This document shows positions 1 to 7,687 of a DNA stretch of 64,000 bases, in pieces. The translations under genes were made by a program, and so were the position numbers. The notes under the pieces were generated by a model. That model ran no database searches. It was not told the origin of the DNA and saw only the letters and a program-made list of their open reading frames with translations. The DNA comes from Marinobacter sp. es.042 (GTDB taxonomy: Bacteria > Pseudomonadota > Gammaproteobacteria > Pseudomonadales > Oleiphilaceae): assembly GCF_900188315.1 (NCBI RefSeq), contig NZ_LT897781.1:2108001-2172000 (forward strand). Direction: 5' to 3'. Numbering within the stretch: position 1 is the stretch's first letter; the number at the start of each line of letters is the position of its first letter.

Positions 1-1389
1 ATTCGGAAAGCAGGCCACACCAATACTCGCCGTCACCTGCAACCTCAGTCGGCCCACCTCGAAGGTGCGGGACAGGTTGCCGGCCAGCGACACACAGGCT
101 TTTTCAACATCGTCGAGATTGGTGTTCGGGGTCAAAATGGCGTACTCGTCGCCACCGAGCCGGGCAAGATCGTCCCGGCTTTCAACCAGTTCGGCGAGCC
201 GACGACCGAACTCCAGAAGGGTTTCATCGCCGGTCTCCAGCCCAAAATGGTCATTGATGCCTTTAAAGTTATCAATGTTGATCACAATGAGGCAGAACGG
301 TTTTCTATCCGGAACCAGGTTGTCGAGGCGGTCCAGCAGCCCATTGCGATTCAACAGCCCGGTCAGATCATCGTGCCGTGACAGGTAGGAAAGCTCCAGA
401 CGCCGCTTCTTCTCAGCGTTGTCGATAATCCGGAACCCTTTGTAGAAAACGATTCCGACAACCAGGAACACTAGCAGATACTGCAACAGGGATTGGAGAA
501 ACTCCCGGTAAAGCGGAGCGAACCGGGTTTCCGAGATGGACCACAACTGGTAACGGGCGTTGAAGACAGCAGCCGTCAGATAATCCTCACCCTGGCGTCG
601 GGTTCGGATAACCACCGATTCACTGCCCTGCATGACCGCCTCTACGCTCAGACCGAGCGCCTTTTCGAACGCTGCCCGATTCGTCTCCCTCTGATCCATC
701 GGTATCCGGATTTGCGAATACTGTTGCGGGCCAACGCCGTCAGCCGACATGAACTGAACATAGCCATCGGTTTCCCGGAACAGCATTACGGTGTCAGAGT
801 CGTCGTCATGCAGGGTCTTGCCAAAAACCGAACCACGGCCATCAAGCCGCATGCCGGCTGTCATGACGGCAACGACTTCCCCAGTCGGGGACCGTATCGC
901 TTTCCGGATCGGTATAACCCACGCGCCCAGGGCGTCTACGAAATAGGTCCGGCCAACGACCATTGCATCGGAAGACAGTGCTCCCAGAAAACTGTCACGG
1001 GTCTCGGGATCGGTTCTCAGATTTGGCAGACTCGACAGATCGAGGTTGGTGCTGACACGAACCAGCGTACCGTCCGGCCTGGCCAACCCGAAGCCCACAA
1101 GCATGGGGTTGGCGGCGAGGATGCTGTCGAGCAAGGGGATCTGCCGACTGCCTGACAGGAGATTGTCCTGACGGAGCAACTCTCGGCCAATTACATCGAG
1201 AACCAGCTCCTGGGTTCGCAGGATGCTGTCGACTGACTGAGCAACCAACTCGACACGGGCGGTATGGTAAAGCTTCTCGTCTGAAATAAGGCCCTGCCAA
1301 CGAAAGAACAGAACGGTACTGAGGAGCAACACGCCACCGAGGAGGATAAGAGCGAAGAGTGTCCAAAGATTACGTTTGAGAATCGCCAA
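1..1389 (-). CDS. Membrane-bound diguanylate cyclase (GGDEF), 3' end beyond window
   Basis: Probably makes cyclic di-GMP from GTP at the inner membrane. Read on the minus strand, it has a first membrane helix (about residues 10-25), a periplasmic sensor region of roughly 270 residues like double-Cache domains, a second helix near residue 320, and a GGDEF domain whose signature reads GGDEY at about residue 412. The tail of the domain (ASIGVACF) runs off the left edge. There is no ATG after the in-frame stop at 1434-1432. I chose TTG at 1389 (product begins MAILKRNLW) because a weak GGA lies upstream and it keeps the first helix; the start is uncertain. Tyr for Phe in the signature is conservative, so activity is likely but unproven. 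Confidence 0.8.
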   Translation of the reverse strand, partial: MAILKRNLWTLFALILLGGVLLLSTVLFFRWQGLISDEKLYHTARVELVAQSVDSILRTQELVLDVIGRELLRQDNLLSGSRQIPLLDSILAANPMLVGFGLARPDGTLVRVSTNLDLSSLPNLRTDPETRDSFLGALSSDAMVVGRTYFVDALGAWVIPIRKAIRSPTGEVVAVMTAGMRLDGRGSVFGKTLHDDDSDTVMLFRETDGYVQFMSADGVGPQQYSQIRIPMDQRETNRAAFEKALGLSVEAVMQGSESVVIRTRRQGEDYLTAAVFNARYQLWSISETRFAPLYREFLQSLLQYLLVFLVVGIVFYKGFRIIDNAEKKRRLELSYLSRHDDLTGLLNRNGLLDRLDNLVPDRKPFCLIVINIDNFKGINDHFGLETGDETLLEFGRRLAELVESRDDLARLGGDEYAILTPNTNLDDVEKACVSLAGNLSRTFEVGRLRLQVTASIGVACFPN

Positions 1390-1615
1390 AAGCAGTTCCA
1401 GAAATTCAGGAGGTTGAACAACGGCTTTACGTCAGTATACGGGAGAGCCTGAAAAGCGCATTACTATTTACCGTTCATTTGTAGGTTGTTAATTCCCATG
1501 GAACTAAATGCGTCGATTCGTGACAACAAAGTAATTCCGCGTCCATCAGCGATCAGGGTATCGGGTGTACTATTCTGAAAAGCTGAACCGCAGTCGATCT
1601 TACAGGAGTGTGTTT

Positions 1616-2335
1616 ATGAACGTGATGTCTGTACTGAACCAGGTAATGAAGCAGGCCCAGGGTGGCCAGTCCCAGGGTAGTGGCATGGACGTCAACAAAA
1701 TGATGAACAGCCTTGGCAGTCAACTGAAGGGCAGCCAGGGACCCGGTTCAGGCATCGACGTAAAGAGCCTGCTCGGCGGCGGTGCACTCGGCATGATGCT
1801 GGGTTCCAAGCGCGGCCGAAAGATGGGCGGCAAAGCCCTCAAATACGGTGCCCTTGCGGGCGTGGGTGTCCTGGCCTGGAAAGCCTATCAGAACTATCAG
1901 ACCAACAGTCAGAGCCCGGCGCAACCGGCATTGGCACAGCAGGGCCAGCCACTGGAGCAACTGCAGGGCCAGGCGCAGGAACAACGGGGACTGGAAATAC
2001 TCCAGGCCATGATCATGGCAGCCCGCGCTGACGGCCACATCGACGCCAACGAGCGCGCGCTGCTTACCCAGGAGATTGAAAAACTGGGGCCAGATGACGA
2101 ACTTCACGCCTGGATTCAACAGCAGTTCGACGCCCCGCTGGACGCCACGGCCCTGGCACGCAATGCCGACTCGCCCCAGGCCAGCCGGGAAATCTACATC
2201 GTCAGCGCGGTAATGATCGACGAACAGAACCCCATGGAGCGGGCTTGGCTGGATCAACTCGCCAGCGCCCTCCAGCTCGACCCGGGTCTTGCCAGGGAAC
2301 TGGAACACCAGATCCAGAGTGCAACAGCGGGGTAG
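1616..2335 (+). CDS. DUF533/TerB-like inner-membrane protein (YebE family)
   Basis: Family of unknown function. The 239-residue protein has a Gln/Gly/Ser-rich N-terminus (1-50), a glycine-rich hydrophobic segment about 57-90 that may enter the membrane, a Gln/Ala-rich linker (100-135), and a TerB-like helical domain in the last 110 residues containing AARADGHID and the DEQNP motif typical of DUF533 proteins. The ATG at 1616 follows an AGGAG at good spacing; an in-frame ATG 51 bases upstream lacks one. It is a single gene flanked by the divergent GGDEF gene and the convergent yjdM, with only 3 bases between the two stop codons. Confidence 0.85.
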   Translation: MNVMSVLNQVMKQAQGGQSQGSGMDVNKMMNSLGSQLKGSQGPGSGIDVKSLLGGGALGMMLGSKRGRKMGGKALKYGALAGVGVLAWKAYQNYQTNSQSPAQPALAQQGQPLEQLQGQAQEQRGLEILQAMIMAARADGHIDANERALLTQEIEKLGPDDELHAWIQQQFDAPLDATALARNADSPQASREIYIVSAVMIDEQNPMERAWLDQLASALQLDPGLARELEHQIQSATAG

Positions 2336-2338
2336 TCG

Positions 2339-2677
2339 TCAGGCTTTCTTGACGAACTCGGATTTCAGTTTCATGGCACCAATACCGTCGATCTTGCAGT
2401 CGATATCGTGGTCGCCTTCCACCAGACGGATACTCTTTACCTTGGTGCCAACTTTAACCACGGAACTGGAGCCCTTGACCTTCAGATCCTTGATAACAGT
2501 CACCGAATCGCCATCCTGAAGTTCATTGCCGTTGGCGTCGCGAACCACCTTCGCGGCGTCAGCCGCGGCAGCTTCCGCCTCAGACCACTCATGCCCGCAC
2601 TCGGGACAAACCAGTTGAACGCCGTCCTCATAGGTGTACTCGGAACTGCACTGCGGGCATGGCGGAAGCTGCGACAT
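2339..2677 (-). CDS. yjdM: YjdM (PhnA family) zinc-ribbon protein
   Basis: A 112-residue soluble protein matching E. coli YjdM, formerly PhnA, whose function is poorly defined despite the phosphonate name. An N-terminal zinc ribbon is visible (CPQC near residue 8, CPEC near residue 26), followed by the family's compact C-terminal domain with the conserved [10 protein letters not shown] and [12 protein letters not shown] stretches. There are two ATGs 6 bases apart; the second (2677) has an AGGAA at better spacing and yields the usual MSQLPPCP start. The gene converges on the DUF533 gene and no phosphonate gene is nearby. Confidence 0.93.
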   Translation of the reverse strand: MSQLPPCPQCSSEYTYEDGVQLVCPECGHEWSEAEAAAADAAKVVRDANGNELQDGDSVTVIKDLKVKGSSSVVKVGTKVKSIRLVEGDHDIDCKIDGIGAMKLKSEFVKKA

Positions 2678-2717
2678 TATCATTTCCTGTTAATTGAATG
2701 GGCGCAGGATTATACCA

Positions 2718-3290
2718 TCAACGCCCGGGCGAGACCCTCGCCAGCACCGTCGGATCTTCCGACAGAGGCAGGGCGATAATCGCGCCCTCGTTCGACGATG
2801 GGAAAATCCCGGTCAGGCCCGTAATGTTCACCTGATGCGACACCATGATCACCGGTGCCCCGTCCTCCAACTCATTCACCAAAGCAATCGTCTGCCGCGT
2901 CTGCGCCGGACCATCGCCACGATTGCGAAAGAAAGAATTCAGCGACGGCCACTCCGTTACCTTCCCCATGTCCATCCCGGTTGCGGTATCCATGCAACGG
3001 CACCACTGACTGCTGAACACCCGCGCCTCCGGAATACCATGGTCCGCCAGAAACGGCTTCCACGCCCGAGCCTGCTCACGACCGACGTCGTTCAAATTCC
3101 GCTGGGTGCTGCAATCGTTGATATCAAAGTTGCCCGGATCACCGGTTCCAGGCGCCAATGCGTGACGCAGCATCAAAACCGCCCCTCCCTCTCGCAGGGC
3201 ATTCCAGGCTTCTTCGTTGTTATCGGCAGCAACGGCCGGTAACGAAACCAGAAGGGCTAACAGGCCTGAAAACAGAATTCGGCAAATCAT
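2718..3290 (-). CDS. Secreted histidine-phosphatase-superfamily protein
   Basis: Belongs to the phosphoglycerate-mutase-like histidine phosphatases; substrate unknown. The 190-residue product begins with a clear Sec signal peptide (MICRILFSGLLALLVSLPAVAA), so it should be periplasmic. The catalytic RH is in LMLRHALAPG near residue 40, a second family motif is VFSSQWCRC near residue 95, and the later active-site histidine is in VMVSHQVN-like sequence near 150. The ATG at 3290 follows GAGAGG at 8 bases. Transcription starts toward the left from a region holding the inverted-repeat element at 3348-3455. It shares the fold, but not the signal peptide, with the protein at 22144-22833. Confidence 0.82.
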   Translation of the reverse strand: MICRILFSGLLALLVSLPAVAADNNEEAWNALREGGAVLMLRHALAPGTGDPGNFDINDCSTQRNLNDVGREQARAWKPFLADHGIPEARVFSSQWCRCMDTATGMDMGKVTEWPSLNSFFRNRGDGPAQTRQTIALVNELEDGAPVIMVSHQVNITGLTGIFPSSNEGAIIALPLSEDPTVLARVSPGR

Positions 3291-3347
3291 CTCCAACACC
3301 TCTCTTAAAGGTTGCTGCGACCGCGGATAAACCACGGATGTCTGAGA

Positions 3348-3455
3348 GAGGCATTGGGGCCGTCGTTCCAAAAATGTAGAGGGCCAGGGATGGCCCGAAA
3401 CAAGCGCACATGGATGTGCTCGTAGCGGTTTTTGGAACGACGGCCTCAATGCCTC
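3348..3455 (+). repeat. Conserved-core hairpin element, copy A
   Basis: Arms at 3348-3374 and 3429-3455 are inverted complements over 26 of 27 positions. The 54-base core (3375-3428) holds two small hairpins: GGGCCA/TGGCCC around GGGA, and GCACAT/ATGTGC around GG. The core resembles those at 14884-14938 and 24847-24899, but the arms do not resemble the other arms. It lies in the divergent region between the phosphatase and yaiI genes, so it is not downstream of any gene and is unlikely to be a simple terminator. Confidence 0.85.
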
Positions 3456-3562
3456 AACCACTGAAGTCGAACCACACTCCTCAATACGCGGATACCAACT
3501 ATCAGGCTCATATCAACAAAAGGTAAACTCTGCACAGAACCACGCAAACAGAAGGAAACACC

Positions 3563-4015
3563 ATGCCAATCTGGGTCGACGCCGACGCCTGCCCCGTTCC
3601 AATCCGGGAAATCCTCTGCCGCGCCGCCACCCGCTGGCAAATCGACACCACCTTCATCGCCAACCACGCCATCACCCTGCCACCGAGCCCTTACATCAAG
3701 CGCCGACAGGTCCCCCAGGGCTTTGATGTGGCCGACAACGAAATTATGGACCAGATGCACGAAGGCGATCTCGTGATCACCCAGGACATCCCCCTGGCCG
3801 CCGAAGCCATAGAAAAAGGCGCCGACGTCTTCAATCCCCGCGGCCAGGCCTTCACCAAAGAGAATATTCGCCAGCGCCTGGCAATGCGCAACTTTATGGA
3901 AGAAATGCGCAATGCCGGCCAGGTCACCGGAGGCCCCGCCCCTTTCAGCCAGACCGACCGCAAGGAATTCGCCGACAAGCTTGACCGCTGGCTGCAAAGA
4001 AACAAACGCAGTTGA
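3563..4015 (+). CDS. yaiI: YaiI/YqxD family (UPF0178, DUF188) protein
   Basis: A 150-residue cytoplasmic protein of the UPF0178 family, related to PIN/NYN-type nuclease folds but without an established function. The hallmark N-terminus WVDADACPVP is intact, as are DNEIMDQM near residue 55 and VITQDIPLA near 75, which carry the family's conserved acidic residues. Length is normal. The ATG at 3563 has AAGGA upstream. The stop codon at 4013-4015 lies inside the Fur-box-like sequence of the following ABC gene, so the two transcription units abut directly. Confidence 0.93.
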   Translation: MPIWVDADACPVPIREILCRAATRWQIDTTFIANHAITLPPSPYIKRRQVPQGFDVADNEIMDQMHEGDLVITQDIPLAAEAIEKGADVFNPRGQAFTKENIRQRLAMRNFMEEMRNAGQVTGGPAPFSQTDRKEFADKLDRWLQRNKRS

Positions 4016-4032
4016 TAATGATTCTATTTTAA
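4014..4032 (+). promoter_or_regulatory. Fur-box-like site before the ABC exporter gene
   Basis: GATAATGATTCTATTTTAA shares its first 9 bases with the 19-bp Fur consensus and about 12 of 19 overall. It overlaps the stop of yaiI and lies 86 bases before the ABC gene. A nearly identical GATAATGATTC occurs at 5934 before fhuC, which supports iron control. A well-spaced -10 box is not obvious here. Confidence 0.6.
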
Positions 4033-4117
4033 AAGCTGGACAGATCCGCTACCCTTCCCGCCTTATTGTTTGCAGGCTCAACGCGGGCCTGCCTGATTCA
4101 AGGGAGAGAAGCGGAGT

Positions 4118-5920
4118 ATGTCCTCACACAGCCACCAAGCCACCAGCAGCTTTGCTGCCCTGGCCCGCCTGCTGAGATACGCCCGGGGATATCGCCGACA
4201 GATCATCGCCGCCACCACCTGCTCAATCATCAACAAACTCTTTGATATCGCCCCGGAAATCCTGATCGGTGTTGCCATTGATGTGGTCGTCAACCAGGAA
4301 GAGAGCTTTGTGGCTGGCCTCGGCTTCGAAACGGCCCAGGAGCAAATCACCATTCTGGCCGTACTCACCTTTTTCATCTGGGCCGGCGAATCCCTGTTCG
4401 AATACCTGTTCCAGATCTTGTGGCGCAACCTCGCCCAGCGTTTGCAATCGGACCTCCGGCAGGATGCCTACGAACATGCCCAGCGCCTGGACATGAGCTT
4501 CTTCGAGGCCCGCAGCTCCGGCCAGCTGGTGGCCACCATGAACGACGACGTTAACCAGCTCGAACGCTTCCTCGACGGCGGCGCCAACGCCATGATTCAG
4601 GTAGTGGTGACCGTGGTTGCCGTCGGCGCCGTATTCTTCGTGCTCTCGCCGCTCATTGCCCTGCTGGCATTCACCCCCATCCCCCTGATTATCTGGGGCG
4701 CCTTCTACTTCCAGCGCAAAGCGGGGCCGCTCTACGCCGACGTTCGTGAAAAAGTGGGCGACCTGTCCAGCCGGCTGGCCAACAATCTGGGCGGCATCGC
4801 CACCATCAAGAGCTTTACCGCTGAACAGCGGGAGGCAAAGCGTCTTAAAGAGAGTAGCGAAGCCTACGTGGAGGCCAACCGTCGGGCGATCCGCATCAGC
4901 TCTGCATTTATTCCGGTGATCCGGATGGCCATTCTGGCCGGCTTCCTGGCCACCTTTACGGTGGGGGGCATGATGGCCCTTGAGGGCAACCTGAACGTGG
5001 GTGCCTATGGCGTTCTGGTCTTTCTTACACAGCGCTTGCTGTGGCCCCTGACCGGCCTTGCCGAGGTGATTGACCTGTTCGAACGGGCCATGGCCAGCAC
5101 CCGTCGGATTCTGGACCTTCTGGCCGAGCCCGTACACGTGCGTGACGAGGGTGGCAAGGCACTGGCAGAGCCGGTGAAAGGCGATGTTGAGTTGGAAAAA
5201 GTAAGCTTTCACTATCGCTCTAGCGGCGCAGGAATCCGGGATATCAGCCTGACCGTGCCAGCTGGCAATACCCTTGCGCTGGTCGGCGCAACCGGTTCCG
5301 GCAAATCCACTCTGATCAAGTTGTTGCTGCGGTTCTACGATCCGAGCAACGGCCAAATCCGAATCGATGGACAACCCATTCGGGATCTCAGCTTGCAATC
5401 CCTGCGCGGCGCCATTGGGCTGGTGAGCCAGGATGTTTATCTGTTCGAGGGCACCATTCGGGAAAACCTTGCCTATGGAAATCCGGATGCCTCCGATGTC
5501 GAGATCATTGATGCAGCGAAAACCGCGGAAGCCTGGTCTTTTATTGAAGCGCTGCCCGAGGGCCTGAACACACCGGTGGGTGAACGGGGCGTTAGACTGT
5601 CCGGGGGACAACGCCAGCGACTGTCCCTCGCCCGTGCACTGCTGAAAGACCCGCCGATACTGGTGCTTGATGAAGCCACCAGCGCCGTGGACAACGAAAC
5701 AGAAGCTGCCATCCAGCGGTCACTGAAACGTATCGGCCATAATCGGACCGTGATCATGATTGCCCATCGGCTCTCCACCATCGTTGATGCCGACACCATC
5801 GCGGTCATCGAGGGCGGCAAAGTGCTGGAACAGGGAACTCACAGGGAGCTGCTCGACCAGGACGGCGCCTACGCCAACCAGTGGCGGGTGCAGACCGGGC
5901 AAATACAGGCAGCCATTTAA
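4118..5920 (+). CDS. ABC exporter-type permease/ATPase, probably iron/siderophore-linked
   Basis: A half-transporter of 600 residues that should act as a dimer in the inner membrane. The N-terminal 330 residues form an exporter-type membrane domain. The ATPase domain has Walker A GATGSGKST at 390-398, signature LSGGQRQR near 494, Walker B ILVLDEATS near 515 and the switch histidine in AHRLST. Exporter-type proteins in iron loci include siderophore exporters and the YbtPQ/IrtAB-type importers, and the sequence does not tell which applies. The Fur-box-like site upstream and the fhu genes downstream imply an iron role. Only 68 bases and a second Fur-like site separate it from fhuC. A generic drug or lipid exporter is the alternative. 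Confidence 0.85.
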   Translation: MSSHSHQATSSFAALARLLRYARGYRRQIIAATTCSIINKLFDIAPEILIGVAIDVVVNQEESFVAGLGFETAQEQITILAVLTFFIWAGESLFEYLFQILWRNLAQRLQSDLRQDAYEHAQRLDMSFFEARSSGQLVATMNDDVNQLERFLDGGANAMIQVVVTVVAVGAVFFVLSPLIALLAFTPIPLIIWGAFYFQRKAGPLYADVREKVGDLSSRLANNLGGIATIKSFTAEQREAKRLKESSEAYVEANRRAIRISSAFIPVIRMAILAGFLATFTVGGMMALEGNLNVGAYGVLVFLTQRLLWPLTGLAEVIDLFERAMASTRRILDLLAEPVHVRDEGGKALAEPVKGDVELEKVSFHYRSSGAGIRDISLTVPAGNTLALVGATGSGKSTLIKLLLRFYDPSNGQIRIDGQPIRDLSLQSLRGAIGLVSQDVYLFEGTIRENLAYGNPDASDVEIIDAAKTAEAWSFIEALPEGLNTPVGERGVRLSGGQRQRLSLARALLKDPPILVLDEATSAVDNETEAAIQRSLKRIGHNRTVIMIAHRLSTIVDADTIAVIEGGKVLEQGTHRELLDQDGAYANQWRVQTGQIQAAI

Positions 5921-5931
5921 CGCAATATATA

Positions 5932-5960
5932 TTGATAATGATTCGCATTTAAATTATTCT
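5932..5960 (+). promoter_or_regulatory. fhuC promoter with overlapping Fur-box-like site
   Basis: TTGATA (5932-5937) and TATTCT (5955-5960) are 17 bases apart, a plausible sigma-70 promoter. A Fur-like 19-mer, GATAATGATTCGCATTTAA (5934-5952, about 13 of 19 consensus positions), covers the -35 element and spacer, as expected for iron-dependent repression of fhuCDBF. Confidence 0.7.
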
Positions 5961-5988
5961 GCAGGCCCTCAGCATTCCGGGAGCCTGC

Positions 5989-6762
5989 ATGCCTGTTTTC
6001 TTCGACGTTTCCAATCTTGATGTCCGCATTGGCGACACCACCATACTTCAGAACGTGAACCTCGCTTTCGTTGAGGGTGAGGTAACAGCCCTGCTCGGGC
6101 ATAACGGCTCCGGCAAATCCACCCTGCTCAAGGTGCTTGCCCGCCAGCTTGCCCCCTCAACCGGTAATGTCCGGCTTCTGGGCAAATCATTCCGGAGCAC
6201 GGGTGCACGGGAATTTGCCCGCAATGTGGGTTATCTGCCCCAGCATACGCCGGGAACCGACGGTTTGACGGTTCGCGAGCTGGTTGCCCTGGGGCGCTAC
6301 CCCTGGCGCGGACCGCTGGGACGCTATAACGAGGAAGACCACCGGCTGATCACCCGGGCCATTGAGGACACCGGACTCGGCCAGTTCCAGCATCGCTCTG
6401 TCGATACGCTCTCCGGTGGTGAACGCCAGCGCGCGTGGATTGCCATGCTGCTGGCCCAGCAAACACGATGCCTGCTGCTGGATGAGCCCATATCCGCCCT
6501 GGATGTGAAACATCAGGTGGAAACCCTGCGCCTGGTCCATCGTCTCGCCGAACAGCGGGATCTAACTGTTGTCGTGGTGCTGCACGATGTGGATCTTGCG
6601 GCCCGGTTCTGCGACCGTCTGGTCGCCCTGAAATCCGGGCAACTGGTTGCCGATGGCAGCCCCCGGGTAATCATGGATTCCGGCATCCTGGAATCCATAT
6701 ATGGCGTGCCCATGGGCGTGATGGAGCGCGCGCCCGGACAGTGGGTGTCCTATGTCCACTAG
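5989..6762 (+). CDS. fhuC: Ferric hydroxamate ABC importer, ATPase FhuC
   Basis: The ATPase that powers uptake of iron-siderophore complexes through the FhuB channel. The 257-residue protein has Walker A GHNGSGKST at 37-45, signature LSGGERQR near 141, Walker B CLLLDEPIS near 160 and the switch histidine in VLHDVDLA, all typical of FecE/FhuC proteins. The ATG at 5989 has a GGGAG 5 bases upstream. It is the first gene of a tight operon: its end overlaps fhuD by 11 bases, indicating coupled translation. The Fur-like promoter at 5932 should switch it on under iron starvation. Hydroxamate specificity is inferred from the double-length FhuB and the FhuF neighbour. Confidence 0.92.
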   Translation: MPVFFDVSNLDVRIGDTTILQNVNLAFVEGEVTALLGHNGSGKSTLLKVLARQLAPSTGNVRLLGKSFRSTGAREFARNVGYLPQHTPGTDGLTVRELVALGRYPWRGPLGRYNEEDHRLITRAIEDTGLGQFQHRSVDTLSGGERQRAWIAMLLAQQTRCLLLDEPISALDVKHQVETLRLVHRLAEQRDLTVVVVLHDVDLAARFCDRLVALKSGQLVADGSPRVIMDSGILESIYGVPMGVMERAPGQWVSYVH

Positions 6763-7687
6763 GTCTGAACGCTGCTGGCGATACGGCGCGGCGCTGCTGT
6801 TAAGTCTGCTGCCGGTCTTTGCCGGCGCTGCAAGCTGGCAGCACGAACAGGGCACCCTGACTCTGGACAAGACTCCGGAACGCGTGATCGCTCTCAACTG
6901 GGCCGCCACCGAGGCGCTCTTGTTACTCGGTGTCACGCCCATCGGCGTTGCCGATCGGGATGGCTATAACGTCTGGGTCAGGGAACCGGAACTTCCAGAG
7001 GGAGTCGCCAACATCGGCACCCGCGTGGCGCCAAGTCTGGAAGCCATTGCCGAGCTCAAGCCGGATCTGATCGTTACCAGCTCCGAGATGGCGCCCGCGG
7101 CCAACCTATTAGAGCGCATTGCGCCCACCTATGTTGTCAGCGTTTACAAGCAGGGCTCCCGACCGTTCGAAAAGGCCAGCAGCATGCTTACAACTCTTGG
7201 TGAGATGCTGAACCGGGAGGAACGCGCAAAGGCAGTTCTTAACGACATTGACCAGACCCTGCAGGCTCAGCGCCGTCGTCTGGAGAATGCCGGCCTCACG
7301 GACCGACCGGTGGCGCTGGTGAACTTTCTGGACGACCGCCACGTTCGCGTATACGCACCCAACGGCCTTTTCCAGAGCGCCCTGGACGCCCTTGGCCTTG
7401 AGAACGCCTGGCCACACTCCGGGAATTACTGGGGATTCTCGGTCGTCGGGCTTGAGGCAATTGCGCCCTACCAGGACAGCCGGATTGTGGTGATTTCTCC
7501 GACCCTGCCCGGGTTGTCTGACACCCTGGCCGACAGCCCTTTCTGGACTTATCTGCCTCCGGTTCAACGCAATCAGGTGTACCAGATTGATCCGGTCTGG
7601 CCCTTTGGCGGGGTATTCCCGGTCAAGCGACTGGCGACACTACTCGCCGAAGGCCTGCTGGCAGGAGGATCAGACAATGTACGCTGA
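6752..7687 (+). CDS. fhuD: Periplasmic siderophore-binding protein FhuD
   Basis: Captures ferric siderophore in the periplasm and delivers it to FhuB. The 311-residue protein has an N-terminal signal sequence (basic CWRYG, hydrophobic LLLSLLPVF, cleavage probably after AGA near residue 26). The mature part has the BtuF/FhuD-type opening with PERVIALNWAATEALLLLG and the later LEAIAELKPDLIV. It starts within the end of fhuC and overlaps fhuB by 11 bases. I see no lipobox, so it is probably soluble as in other Gram-negative FhuD proteins. The exact siderophore cannot be read from the sequence. Confidence 0.9.
   Translation: MSTRSERCWRYGAALLLSLLPVFAGAASWQHEQGTLTLDKTPERVIALNWAATEALLLLGVTPIGVADRDGYNVWVREPELPEGVANIGTRVAPSLEAIAELKPDLIVTSSEMAPAANLLERIAPTYVVSVYKQGSRPFEKASSMLTTLGEMLNREERAKAVLNDIDQTLQAQRRRLENAGLTDRPVALVNFLDDRHVRVYAPNGLFQSALDALGLENAWPHSGNYWGFSVVGLEAIAPYQDSRIVVISPTLPGLSDTLADSPFWTYLPPVQRNQVYQIDPVWPFGGVFPVKRLATLLAEGLLAGGSDNVR

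Noticed and set aside
3348..3455. Integron attC site or classical IS end
   Set aside because: The core is conserved and the arms vary, there is no R-box pattern, and no integrase or transposase is in the window.
4223..5611. 462-codon antisense frame in the ABC exporter gene
   Set aside because: Composition is that of a GC-rich shadow; the sense strand has a complete, motif-rich protein.
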